DNA of 37,264 bases from an uncultured Solobacterium sp. (GTDB taxonomy: Bacteria > Bacillota_I > Bacilli_A > Erysipelotrichales > Erysipelotrichaceae): NCBI GenBank assembly GCA_946415785.1, contig CAMKTV010000010.1, positions 1 to 37,264 on the forward strand, read 5' to 3'. The notes below the pieces were generated by a model, which was not told the origin of the DNA, made no database searches, and saw nothing but the letters and a program-made list of their open reading frames with translations. Below, one piece after another: positions 15,774-23,073 of this stretch (position 1 is the stretch's first letter; each line of letters begins with the position of its first letter). Both the position numbers and the translations under genes were made by a program.

Positions 15774-15790
15774 AAAATAATATGTATAAT
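15762..15790 (+). promoter_or_regulatory. Promoter of the T-box/metS transcript
   Basis: TTGGCT (15762-15767), 17-base spacer, TATAAT (15785-15790). The -35 lies at the end of the last pilus gene. Transcript start near 15797, fitting the start of the T-box leader. Confidence 0.7.
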
Positions 15791-15796
15791 AAATAT

Positions 15797-15980
15797 GCAA
15801 AGACGGAAAGAGTAGTTAATTAAGATTAATAGAGAGTTCTTGGCTGGTGGAAAAGAATAATCGAGGTTAATGAACATGGCTCCTGAGCATCTAGTGATAG
15901 ACGTTACTCGCGTTAAGAGAAAAGATATAAATTAAGGTGGTACCGCGCATTGCGCCCTTGGGCTACCTTTTTGTTTTTTT
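15797..15980 (+). ncRNA. T-box riboswitch, methionine-specific
   Basis: Leader with the canonical T-box AAGGTGGTACCGCG (15934-15947), which pairs with the free NCCA end of uncharged tRNA. Stem I features are visible: AGAGAG (15829-15836 region), GGCTGGTGGAAAAG (15842-15855) and TGAAC preceding the specifier. The specifier codon is ATG at 15876-15878, so the sensed tRNA is tRNA-Met, agreeing with the downstream gene. The terminator forms by AAGGTGG pairing with CTACCTT (15963-15969), followed by T-runs to 15980. Uncharged tRNA-Met should favour read-through into the synthetase gene. Confidence 0.95.
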
Positions 15981-15992
15981 GGAGGTATAAAT

Positions 15993-17909
15993 ATGGAAGA
16001 AAAAAAGAAGTATTACATTACAACTGCGATAGCCTATGCGAGTGGCAAACCACATATTGGCAATACATATGAAATCATCATGGCTGATAGTATCGCCAGA
16101 TATAAGAAAATGGTTGGCTATGATGTTTATTTTCAAACAGGCACTGATGAACATGGCCAAAAGATAGAAGAAAAAGCTAAGGCCATAGGTCAAACACCAA
16201 AAGAGTTCGTCGATGAACAAGCTTCTGAAATTAAACGTATCTTTGATTTAATGAACACTCGCTATGATCGTTTTATTAGAACTACAGATTTAGATCATGA
16301 GGCACAAGTAAAAAAGATCTTCAAGAAACTATATGACCAAGGAGATATTTATAAAAGTGAATATGAAGGTTGGTATTGTACTCCTTGTGAATCTTTTTGG
16401 ACTGATTCTCAATTAGTTGATGGCAAATGTCCTGATTGTGGTAGAGAAGTACATAAAGAAAAAGAAGAATCATATTTCTTTAAATTATCTAAATATCAAA
16501 GAAAATTAGAAGAATATATTAATGAACATCCGGAATTCATTCAACCTGAATCAAGAAAAAATGAGATGATTAATAACTTCTTAAAACCAGGCTTACAAGA
16601 TTTATGTGTTTCGAGAACATCTTTCAAATGGGGAATTCCAGTTGATTTTGATCCAAAACATGTCGTCTATGTTTGGATTGATGCCTTAAGTAATTACATT
16701 ACAGGCCTAGGTTATGATGTTGATGGAAATCATGGTGAACTATATAAAAAGTATTGGCCAGCTGATTTACACTTAATTGGTAAAGACATCATTCGCTTCC
16801 ACACATTATATTGGCCAATTATGTTGTTAGCACTAGATGTGCCTTTACCAAAACAAGTCTTTGGTCATCCTTGGATGTTAGTAGGTGAAGATAAGATTTC
16901 TAAATCAAGAGGGAATGCTATATATGCCGATGATTTAGTACATTTCTTTGGCGTTGATGCAGTTAGATATTATGTGTTACATGAAATGCCATTTGCTCAA
17001 GATGGAACTATCACTTGGGAATTAATGATTGAAAGAATCAATTCTGATTTAGCTAATGTTTATGGCAACTTAGTAAATAGAACCGTTGCGATGACTAATA
17101 AATATTTTGATGGCAAGTTAAACAAACCAACAAGTCTATCAAAACAAGATGAAGAGTATCGCGACTTCATTGTTAATAGTGTTAAAGTTGTTGATAAAAA
17201 GATGGATGAGTTAAGAGTAGGTGATGCAATTGAAACAACGCTAGAATTATTTAGAAGATGCAATAAATATATTGATGAAACATCTCCTTGGGCATTAGCG
17301 AAAGATGAAAGCCAAAAAGAAAGATTAAATGAAGTATTATTTAATCTACTTGAAGGTATAAGAATTGGATCAATCTTAATGGAACCATTTATGCCAGAAA
17401 CAAGTAAAAAAGTATATGAACAAATTAATACTTCATTGACTTCTTATGATTCAATCCAAACATTTGGCAATTATGAATGCAATAAAGTAACTGATAAACC
17501 AGAAGTTTTATTCGCTAGACTTGACGCAGAAAAGACTATGGAAGAAGTTCATGAATACTTAAAGAAAGATGAAAAAGTGATTGAACATTTACCAGAAATC
17601 AGTATTGAAGATTTCGCTAAAGTTGAATTAAGAGTTGGTGAAGTTCTTGAATCTAGAAAACATGAAAAGGCTGATAAATTACTTGTATCAAAAGTTGATA
17701 TCGGTGGTGAAGTTAGACAAATCGTTTCAGGTATCGCTCAAATCATCAAGCCAGAAGAATTTGTAGGAAAGAAAGTTGTTGTTGTCACAAACCTAAAACC
17801 TGCAGTCATAAGAGGTGAAAAATCAGAAGGTATGATTGTTTGTGGTGAAAGTGATTCAGAAATTGAAATCATCACCTCAAGCCTTCCTAATGGATCAAAA
17901 TTAAGATAA
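15993..17909 (+). CDS. metG: Methionyl-tRNA synthetase
   Basis: 638 residues. Charges tRNA-Met with methionine using ATP. Seen: the class I HIGH motif as PHIGN (20-24), a zinc-binding knuckle CTPCE...CPDCG (about 129-150), the KMSKS loop as KISKS (about 300-305), an anticodon-binding helical domain, and a C-terminal Trbp111-like tRNA-binding domain (EDFAKVELRVGEVLE to the end) that dimerises the protein. This matches the Bacillus-type enzyme (called metS there). GGAGG at 15981-15985 lies seven bases before the ATG, right after the T-box terminator, and expression should follow tRNA-Met charging. A terminator follows the stop. Confidence 0.97.
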   Translation: MEEKKKYYITTAIAYASGKPHIGNTYEIIMADSIARYKKMVGYDVYFQTGTDEHGQKIEEKAKAIGQTPKEFVDEQASEIKRIFDLMNTRYDRFIRTTDLDHEAQVKKIFKKLYDQGDIYKSEYEGWYCTPCESFWTDSQLVDGKCPDCGREVHKEKEESYFFKLSKYQRKLEEYINEHPEFIQPESRKNEMINNFLKPGLQDLCVSRTSFKWGIPVDFDPKHVVYVWIDALSNYITGLGYDVDGNHGELYKKYWPADLHLIGKDIIRFHTLYWPIMLLALDVPLPKQVFGHPWMLVGEDKISKSRGNAIYADDLVHFFGVDAVRYYVLHEMPFAQDGTITWELMIERINSDLANVYGNLVNRTVAMTNKYFDGKLNKPTSLSKQDEEYRDFIVNSVKVVDKKMDELRVGDAIETTLELFRRCNKYIDETSPWALAKDESQKERLNEVLFNLLEGIRIGSILMEPFMPETSKKVYEQINTSLTSYDSIQTFGNYECNKVTDKPEVLFARLDAEKTMEEVHEYLKKDEKVIEHLPEISIEDFAKVELRVGEVLESRKHEKADKLLVSKVDIGGEVRQIVSGIAQIIKPEEFVGKKVVVVTNLKPAVIRGEKSEGMIVCGESDSEIEIITSSLPNGSKLR

Positions 17910-17917
17910 TAAGAATT

Positions 17918-17942
17918 GCCTAAGTAAAACTTAGGCTTCTTT
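17918..17942 (+). terminator. Terminator after metG
   Basis: GCCTAAGT (17918-17925), loop AAA, ACTTAGGC (17929-17936), then TTCTTTATT. Confidence 0.88.
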
Positions 17943-17980
17943 ATTAATTGGTCTTATTGGTTTAATAATATTAATAAATG

Positions 17981-17986
17981 TATAAT
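17981..17986 (+). promoter_or_regulatory. -10 box of the murT-like gene, leaderless arrangement
   Basis: TATAAT, six bases (TTAACT), then ATG at 17993. Predicted first base of the mRNA is the A of the ATG. A weak -35 (TTGGTT) lies 18 bases upstream. This also decides the start: the in-frame ATG at 17978 would be upstream of the promoter box. Confidence 0.6.
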
Positions 17987-17992
17987 TTAACT

Positions 17993-19309
17993 ATGAAAAA
18001 AATGTTGGCTATATTAGTATGTAAGGGATTAAGAGCTATTGGGAAGCTTGTAGGCAAAGGCTCAAGTTTACCTGGCAAGTATGCTTTAAAAATAGATAAG
18101 AATATTTTAAGCAAGATTAAATATCCTAAATATGTTGTCGCAGTAACTGGCTCTAATGGAAAGACATCTACTGTTGAGATGATTAAAGCAGTTTTAGAAA
18201 ACGCAGGTTTAAAAGTTATTTATAATTCTGAAGGTTCAAATCAAATTGAAGGCGTTACAACTTTCATTCTAAATGCTGCTAATCTTAAAGGTGAATTAAA
18301 AGCTGATGTGGTATTGATGGAATCAGATGAAAGATACGCAAGGCTGACATTTAAGCATTTCACCCCAAGCCATTATGTGATTACTAATCTATATCGTGAT
18401 CAACTCACAAGAAATGGTCATCCAGAATGGATATATAAAATCATTCAAGACAGCATTCATCAAAATTGTGAACTGATTTTAAATGCTGATGATCCATTAA
18501 TTAATTCATATAAGAGTGATAAGTGTATTTATTTTGGTTTAGAACGTTATGATGAATCAAGTGAAGAAAATCGTTTTATTTATAACGATTGTACATATTG
18601 TCCAAAATGTGGCAAACCACTTCATTATGACTATTATCATTACAATCATATAGGAAAATATGAATGTGAATATTGTGGATATAAAAGAAATGAACCACAA
18701 TACAAAATAACTGATGTTGATTTAGATGAAGGAAGATTAACAATAGATAGAAAGTATCAGATTAATTTAGCCTTAAAGAGTATTTATAATGCTTATAATA
18801 TCTTGGCAACATATGCATTAACTAGACAATTAGGGATTAAACCTGAAATCATAACTGAAACATTAAATAATTATATTCTTAAAAATGGTAGAGTACGTTT
18901 ATTTAAAATAGGTGATAAAGAAGGAACATTGTTGGCTTCTAAACATGAAAATTCTGTTTCCTATAACCAATCATTAATGGTTGTAAGAAGATATAAAGGA
19001 GAAGCGACTGTATTCATCATGGTTGATGCCATCAGCAGAAAATATTTTACTAGTGAAACATCATGGCTATGGGATATTGATTTTGAATTCTTGAATAGTC
19101 CAAATATCAAAAAGATTGTCATAGCTGGAAAATATACAAGTGATGTCGCTGAAAGATTACTATATGCAAATATTAATCTGGATTTAATTCATATTGAAAA
19201 AGATATCAGTAAGGCTGTTAATTATTTAGGAAAAGAAGCAATTGGACACATATTTGCGATAACTTGTTTTTCTGATCAGGATAAATTATTAAAGAGGGTT
19301 GAAAGATAA
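17993..19309 (+). CDS. murT: MurT-like Mur ligase with divergent catalytic region
   Basis: 438 residues. MurT, with GatD, normally amidates the alpha-carboxyl of D-Glu in lipid II at the inner face of the membrane. Seen: Mur-ligase P-loop VTGSNGKTST, MES-DERY, the NLYRDQL motif, a four-Cys zinc ribbon (CPKCGKPLHY and CEYCG) specific to MurT, and the C-terminal domain with ETSWLWDIDFE, whose Asp belongs to the composite active site in known MurT/GatD. Oddities: the loop usually reading like KNPxGxNQ is LASKHENSVSYNQ here, and the NDN-ADG-D-VSWIWD stretch is replaced by VDAISRKYFTSETSWLWD. The partner gene follows with no gap. Assignment to the MurT family is firm; the amidation reaction is not (see findings). 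Confidence 0.85.
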   Translation: MKKMLAILVCKGLRAIGKLVGKGSSLPGKYALKIDKNILSKIKYPKYVVAVTGSNGKTSTVEMIKAVLENAGLKVIYNSEGSNQIEGVTTFILNAANLKGELKADVVLMESDERYARLTFKHFTPSHYVITNLYRDQLTRNGHPEWIYKIIQDSIHQNCELILNADDPLINSYKSDKCIYFGLERYDESSEENRFIYNDCTYCPKCGKPLHYDYYHYNHIGKYECEYCGYKRNEPQYKITDVDLDEGRLTIDRKYQINLALKSIYNAYNILATYALTRQLGIKPEIITETLNNYILKNGRVRLFKIGDKEGTLLASKHENSVSYNQSLMVVRRYKGEATVFIMVDAISRKYFTSETSWLWDIDFEFLNSPNIKKIVIAGKYTSDVAERLLYANINLDLIHIEKDISKAVNYLGKEAIGHIFAITCFSDQDKLLKRVER

Positions 19310-19999
19310 ATGAAGATATTACATCTATACCATGACTTATTAAACCTATATGGCGAATATGGCAATGTCGTTGTTTTAAAAAAACACCTGGAAGATCAGG
19401 GATTAGAAGTTGAACTTGTTTTAAAAACTATAAATGATGATTTTGATTTTGATGATTATGACTTTATATATTGTGGAAGTGGTTCTGAAAGCAAGACCTT
19501 GAAAGCACTTGAAGATTTGTTAAAAAGAAAAGAGTCATTATTAAAAGCAATCAATCACAATAAATTATTCTTATTCACTGGTTCAGCAATGGAACTGCTA
19601 GGTGAAAAGATTAATGAAAAAGAAGCTTTAAATATTGTTCCAATAAAATCAACATTTACAGATAAAAGATATACTGGTGATGTAATTGCAAGTAATCCTG
19701 AAATAGGTGAAGTAGTGGGTTTTATTAATAAATGTTCAATTATTTCTCAAAATGAAGATATCAAATTATTCGATTATATCTTTAAACAAAAAGGAATAAA
19801 TGATAATAAATATGAAGGCTATAAATATAAAAATGTTTATGGCACACATATTATTGGGCCAATACTTGTTAAGAATCCAAACTTTATGGGACTGATAGTA
19901 AAACAGCTAGTTGGTGATAAATATCAGGAAATTAAATATTCATTTGAAGAAGACAGTTACAAAGTAACTTTAAATGCTTTAAAAGAAAGAAACAAATAA
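19310..19999 (+). CDS. gatD: GatD-like glutaminase-fold protein lacking catalytic Cys and His
   Basis: 229 residues, the normal GatD length, starting directly after the murT-like stop. The N-terminus (MKILHLYHDLLNLYGEYGN) and the overall order are GatD-like (class I glutamine amidotransferase fold). In active GatD the nucleophile lies in a turn like ICGGYQLLG; here the same place reads FTGSAMELLG (89-98), with Gly91 where Cys should be. The catalytic His, usually in GTYLHGPxLPKNP, is replaced: GTHIIGPILVKNP (178-190) has Ile182 there. The GGGQD pocket reads CGSGSE. So glutamine hydrolysis by the known mechanism is unlikely. It may still bind MurT as a structural or substrate-binding subunit. 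Alternative: a variant mechanism using Ser92 or His180. Confidence 0.8.
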   Translation: MKILHLYHDLLNLYGEYGNVVVLKKHLEDQGLEVELVLKTINDDFDFDDYDFIYCGSGSESKTLKALEDLLKRKESLLKAINHNKLFLFTGSAMELLGEKINEKEALNIVPIKSTFTDKRYTGDVIASNPEIGEVVGFINKCSIISQNEDIKLFDYIFKQKGINDNKYEGYKYKNVYGTHIIGPILVKNPNFMGLIVKQLVGDKYQEIKYSFEEDSYKVTLNALKERNK

Positions 20000-20030
20000 A
20001 AAGTCGTTATTTCATTAACGACTTTACTTT
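20000..20030. terminator. Bidirectional terminator between gatD-like and DUF1893 genes
   Basis: AAGTCGTTA (20001-20009), loop, TAACGACTT (20016-20024), then ACTTTTT on the plus strand and a T-rich tail on the minus strand. It overlaps the last codons of the DUF1893 gene. Confidence 0.85.
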
Positions 20031-20423
20031 TTCATCAAGAGCTTTATAAGCTTCTAAAGAATCGTCGATATCTTTAACTGTTTTTTCCATAGGACAGATA
20101 TCATCACCTTTTCTATTTATAATCATTTCTGTTAAGGTAACACAAGAATTAGGAATATTTCTTTTATCTAATTCTTCTTTTCCTTTGATGCTCATTACTT
20201 CTCCAAATACTTCTTTGATGCCTGCTTGAATACATAATAAGGCAGCAGCTTTTCCGATGATGCGATCAGCAATCGAGAAACCATTTAAATCAATATTATT
20301 ATTTAAAAAATAAAGAAGTGGAGCAATTCCTCTTTTATCACTTTGATATACAACATCACCTTTAACTAAGATACATGTCTTATCATCTTTTAATAATGAT
20401 TTAGCATATTCAATATCATTCAT
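20007..20423 (-). CDS. DUF1893 family protein
   Basis: 138 residues. Matches the DUF1893 pattern: an early CILVKGDVVYQSDKRGIAPL, then GFSIADRIIGKAAALLCIQAG, and late Cys in NSCVTL and ICPMEKTVKDID. The fold resembles cytidine-deaminase-like proteins, but no reaction is established, so I give none. The minus-strand ATG at 20423 has no ribosome binding site; TGCTATAAT (20438-20430), an extended -10, ends six bases before it, so the mRNA is probably leaderless. It converges on the gatD-like gene and the two share a terminator. Confidence 0.85.
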   Translation of the reverse strand: MNDIEYAKSLLKDDKTCILVKGDVVYQSDKRGIAPLLYFLNNNIDLNGFSIADRIIGKAAALLCIQAGIKEVFGEVMSIKGKEELDKRNIPNSCVTLTEMIINRKGDDICPMEKTVKDIDDSLEAYKALDEKVKSLMK

Positions 20424-20429
20424 AAAAGA

Positions 20430-20438
20430 ATTATAGCA
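20430..20438 (-). promoter_or_regulatory. Extended -10 of the DUF1893 gene, leaderless arrangement
   Basis: TGCTATAAT on the minus strand, then TCTTTT and ATG. Predicted transcript start coincides with the start codon. Confidence 0.6.
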
Positions 20439-20462
20439 TTATTCATTTTTAATTCTTCATAA

Positions 20463-20491
20463 TAAAAATCTCTTTTGAATCAAAAGAGATT
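20463..20491 (-). terminator. Terminator after tRNA-Ser(CGA)
   Basis: An 11-bp stem, AATCTCTTTTG / CAAAAGAGATT (20467-20477 and 20481-20491) with a three-base loop, followed on the minus strand by TTTATT. Confidence 0.9.
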
Positions 20492-20501
20492 AAGCTTATA
20501 T

Positions 20502-20590
20502 TGGCGCAGTGGGTGGGATTCGAACCCACGGACCGTTTCCGATCAAACGATTTCGAATCGTTCTCGTTATAGCCACTTCGATACCACTGC
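20502..20590 (-). tRNA. tRNA-Ser(CGA)
   Basis: Minus strand: acceptor GCAGTGG pairs with CCACTGC, discriminator G, encoded CCA (20502-20504). Anticodon stem AACGA/TCGTT encloses TTCGAAA, anticodon CGA (reads UCG). A long variable arm is present. The mature 5' end (20590) directly abuts the stop codon of the upstream C-S lyase gene (20591-20593), so it is likely released from that message by RNase P. Confidence 0.95.
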
Positions 20591-21745
20591 TTAAGAATTG
20601 AAGGCTTCTTCAATTAACTTACAGGCTTTTTTGACATTGTTTAAAGATGTCGCAAGATTAAATCTTACCCATTTTTCATATCCCTTGCCATAAGTTTCAC
20701 CAGCGTTAGGGAAAATGTTTGCTTTGTTGTAGATAAAATCAAATGCTGTTTTATCTTTAATTGATTTAGAAAAATTCGCATATACAAGATATGTTCCTTC
20801 AAGTTCTGGCATATCACAATATTTCGAAAGATGTTTCTTCATATATAAATAGTTTTCATAAATAGTTTTCTTAAAACCATCTAACCAATCTTTACCATAT
20901 TTATAACCATAATATGAAGATAATCCATTAAAAGCATTAGGCATAGTAATATGATGTGCATCCTGATAAGCATCAAATATATTTCTTAATTTTTCATTAG
21001 GAATAATCACATGACAATGTGAAAATAATGCTAATGAAAAAGATTTAGATTCTGCATTGATAGTGATGATTTCGTTTTGATAACGTTCAAAACTAAGACT
21101 AGGAATAAATTCATGTCCTGGCATAATTAATTCGCTATGAACTTCATCAGATACAACCAGCACTTTATGTTTATGTGCAATCTTAAATAACTGTTCCAGT
21201 TCATCTTTATTCCAGACTCTGCCGATAGGATTATGTGGAGAACAAAGAATCATCATTTTAACTTTATTCTTAACAATCTTATTTTCAACATCATTAAAAT
21301 TCATCTTAAAAGCATTGTCTTTATATATTAAATTGGAAACAACAGCTTTTCTTTTACTAGCTTTAATAACAGCTTTAAATGGATTATAAACAGGTTCACA
21401 AATAAGAATGGCATCTTTTTCTTTCGTCAAAGAATAGATTATTTGACATAAACCATCAATGGCTCCTTTAGAAAAACGAATCCATTCTTTTTTATATTCA
21501 ACATGTGAATGGTCTTTATTCCACTTGGTCATGGTATCTAAATAATCTTTAGGCAAGAATTCATATCCATAAGAACCTTCATTTAATTTCTTTTTTAACA
21601 TCTCAATTACTTTTTCAGGTGATTTAAAATCCGCATCCGCAATCCACATTGGTAATTTGTTTAAAGCTTGTTCGTTATCCCATTTAATACAATTAGTGTT
21701 TTTCCTATTAGCGTAGTATTTTTTAGTAAATTCTTTTGCTTCCAT
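20591..21745 (-). CDS. PLP-dependent C-S lyase/aminotransferase, MalY/PatB type
   Basis: 384 residues. Fold-type I PLP enzyme of the MalY/PatB group, which cleave cystathionine or cysteine (C-S beta-lyase) and are often annotated as aminotransferases. Seen: the group's LPMWIADADF near residue 31, GSYGYEFLP, substrate-pocket CSPHNPIGRVW (168-178), VVSDEVHSEL (197-206) with the PLP-binding Asp, and the PLP Lys in AESKSFSLAL (Lys234). A cytoplasmic enzyme of sulfur amino-acid metabolism. The start ATG is preceded by GTGAGG and a normal leader. Its stop codon touches the tRNA-Ser(CGA) gene and the next terminator is after that tRNA. Confidence 0.88.
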   Translation of the reverse strand: MEAKEFTKKYYANRKNTNCIKWDNEQALNKLPMWIADADFKSPEKVIEMLKKKLNEGSYGYEFLPKDYLDTMTKWNKDHSHVEYKKEWIRFSKGAIDGLCQIIYSLTKEKDAILICEPVYNPFKAVIKASKRKAVVSNLIYKDNAFKMNFNDVENKIVKNKVKMMILCSPHNPIGRVWNKDELEQLFKIAHKHKVLVVSDEVHSELIMPGHEFIPSLSFERYQNEIITINAESKSFSLALFSHCHVIIPNEKLRNIFDAYQDAHHITMPNAFNGLSSYYGYKYGKDWLDGFKKTIYENYLYMKKHLSKYCDMPELEGTYLVYANFSKSIKDKTAFDFIYNKANIFPNAGETYGKGYEKWVRFNLATSLNNVKKACKLIEEAFNS

Positions 21746-21777
21746 GATTTAAAACCTCACTATCTAATTTTAGGACT

Positions 21778-21783
21778 TATAAT
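21778..21783 (+). promoter_or_regulatory. -10 box of the DUF5131 gene, near-leaderless
   Basis: TATAAT followed by 11 bases and ATG at 21795. Predicted start near 21790 leaves a leader of about five bases, too short for a ribosome binding site. It lies in the 49-bp gap to the divergent C-S lyase gene. Confidence 0.5.
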
Positions 21784-21794
21784 TAAATTAGACA

Positions 21795-22499
21795 ATGGAA
21801 ATCACGTATAATTGTTGGCATGGTTGCCATAAAAAATCTGAAGGCTGTTTGAACTGTTATGTCTATAGAAGAGATGAAGCAATTGGTAAAAATGCCAATG
21901 AAGTCTATAAGACAAGCTTTTTTGATTTGCCAATAAGAAAAGATAAGAAAGGCAATTATAAATATAAAAGTGGTACAACATTTGATATGTGTTTTTCAAG
22001 TGATTTCTTTATTGAAGAAGCAGATGTGTGGCGTCAAGATGTTTTAAATTTTATTAAGATTAGAAATGATTGTAAGTTCATGTGTATTACTAAAAGACCA
22101 GAAAGAATTCTAGAATGTATTCCTGATATTGAAACTTATGATAATTTAGTTATCTATTGCACAATGGAAAATCAGAAAAGATTTGATGAAAGAGCACCAA
22201 TCTATTTAAATCTTCCTTTAAAATACAAAGGCATTATGATTGAACCAATGTTAGAAAGAATTGATATCACAAAATATCTAGATAAAGATATTGATATTAT
22301 TGCGTGTGGTGGTGAATCAGGAGATAATGCGCGTGTTTTAGATTTTAATTGGGTTAAAGAAATAAGACAATTATGTATTAAAAAAGGCATCAATTTTTAT
22401 TTTCATCAAACTGGTGCCAAATTATTAATTGACGGAAAGTTATACAATATTCCTCGTAAGTTCCAACATTCTCAAGCAAAGAAAGCTTTTAAAGATTAA
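21795..22499 (+). CDS. DUF5131 (phage Gp37/Gp68-like) protein
   Basis: 234 residues. The N-terminus CWHGCHKKSEGCLNCYVY with four clustered Cys is characteristic of DUF5131, first noted in phages (Gp37/Gp68) and related in style to radical-SAM-type Fe-S proteins. Other conserved stretches: TFDMCFSSDFF, CITKRPERI, IMIEPMLERID, ACGGESGDNAR and FHQTGAKL. Spacing C-x4-C-x6-C-x2-C differs from the classical radical-SAM CxxxCxxC. The reaction is unknown. Transcribed divergently from the C-S lyase; its stop overlaps the convergent DJ-1 gene's stop by four bases. Possibly phage-derived but now apparently a chromosomal orphan. Confidence 0.82.
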   Translation: MEITYNCWHGCHKKSEGCLNCYVYRRDEAIGKNANEVYKTSFFDLPIRKDKKGNYKYKSGTTFDMCFSSDFFIEEADVWRQDVLNFIKIRNDCKFMCITKRPERILECIPDIETYDNLVIYCTMENQKRFDERAPIYLNLPLKYKGIMIEPMLERIDITKYLDKDIDIIACGGESGDNARVLDFNWVKEIRQLCIKKGINFYFHQTGAKLLIDGKLYNIPRKFQHSQAKKAFKD

Positions 22500-23023
22500 T
22501 ATTGAATTTGTCTTAATACCTCTTTAGCAGTTTCTTCATTGATTAAATGTTTAATAATTTCATATGAAAATTCAAATGCTGCCCCAAGTCCTTTGGCAGT
22601 GATTATTTTATTATCACAGATTGCCTTACAATCAGCTGTTTTCATTTCTTCTTCAAAGCCTGGATAACAGATGAATTTTCCTTCATTTAATAAACCCTTG
22701 TGCTTTAAGATTGAAGGGGCAGCACATATGGCAGCAACATATTTATCATGGCTGATGAAATAATCAATCATTTCTTGAACTTTTAAATTACTTTCAAGAT
22801 TTCTTGTACCAGGCATGCCACCAGGCAATATTAAACAGTCATAATTTGAATAATCTAAATTATCAATTAAAATATGAGGTAAAAATTCAACATTATGTGA
22901 AGAAACGATCTTTTCTTCTAAGCCAATTAATTTAACATCTATTTTCGCTCTAAATAATAAATCATAAGTAACTAATGCTTCACATTCTTCTAAACCATTT
23001 GCGCACAAGATTAAAGCTTTCAT
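22496..23023 (-). CDS. DJ-1/PfpI family protein
   Basis: 175 residues. DJ-1/ThiJ fold: the acidic partner in ANGLEECEALV (near residue 14), LILPGGMPGTRNL, and the nucleophile-elbow Cys in AAICAAPSIL (about residue 101), then ITAKGLGAAFEFSYEII. Family members include deglycase/chaperone YajL and others; the exact role is uncertain. The minus-strand ATG is preceded by AAAGGAGA and TATAAT (23049-23044), giving a short normal leader. The gene is divergent from the PTS-like gene (50-bp gap). Confidence 0.88.
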   Translation of the reverse strand: MKALILCANGLEECEALVTYDLLFRAKIDVKLIGLEEKIVSSHNVEFLPHILIDNLDYSNYDCLILPGGMPGTRNLESNLKVQEMIDYFISHDKYVAAICAAPSILKHKGLLNEGKFICYPGFEEEMKTADCKAICDNKIITAKGLGAAFEFSYEIIKHLINEETAKEVLRQIQY

Positions 23024-23057
23024 AACAGGTCTCCTTTATTTTTATTATATGTTAATG

Positions 23058-23066
23058 TGGTAAAAT
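23058..23066 (+). promoter_or_regulatory. Extended -10 of the PTS permease gene, leaderless arrangement
   Basis: TGGTAAAAT with seven bases to the ATG at 23074; no ribosome binding site. Confidence 0.5.
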
Positions 23067-23073
23067 ATTAGTT

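Noticed and set aside
17978-17992. ATG at 17978 as the murT-like start
   Set aside because: The likely -10 box (17981-17986) lies downstream of it and the family N-terminus fits ATG 17993.
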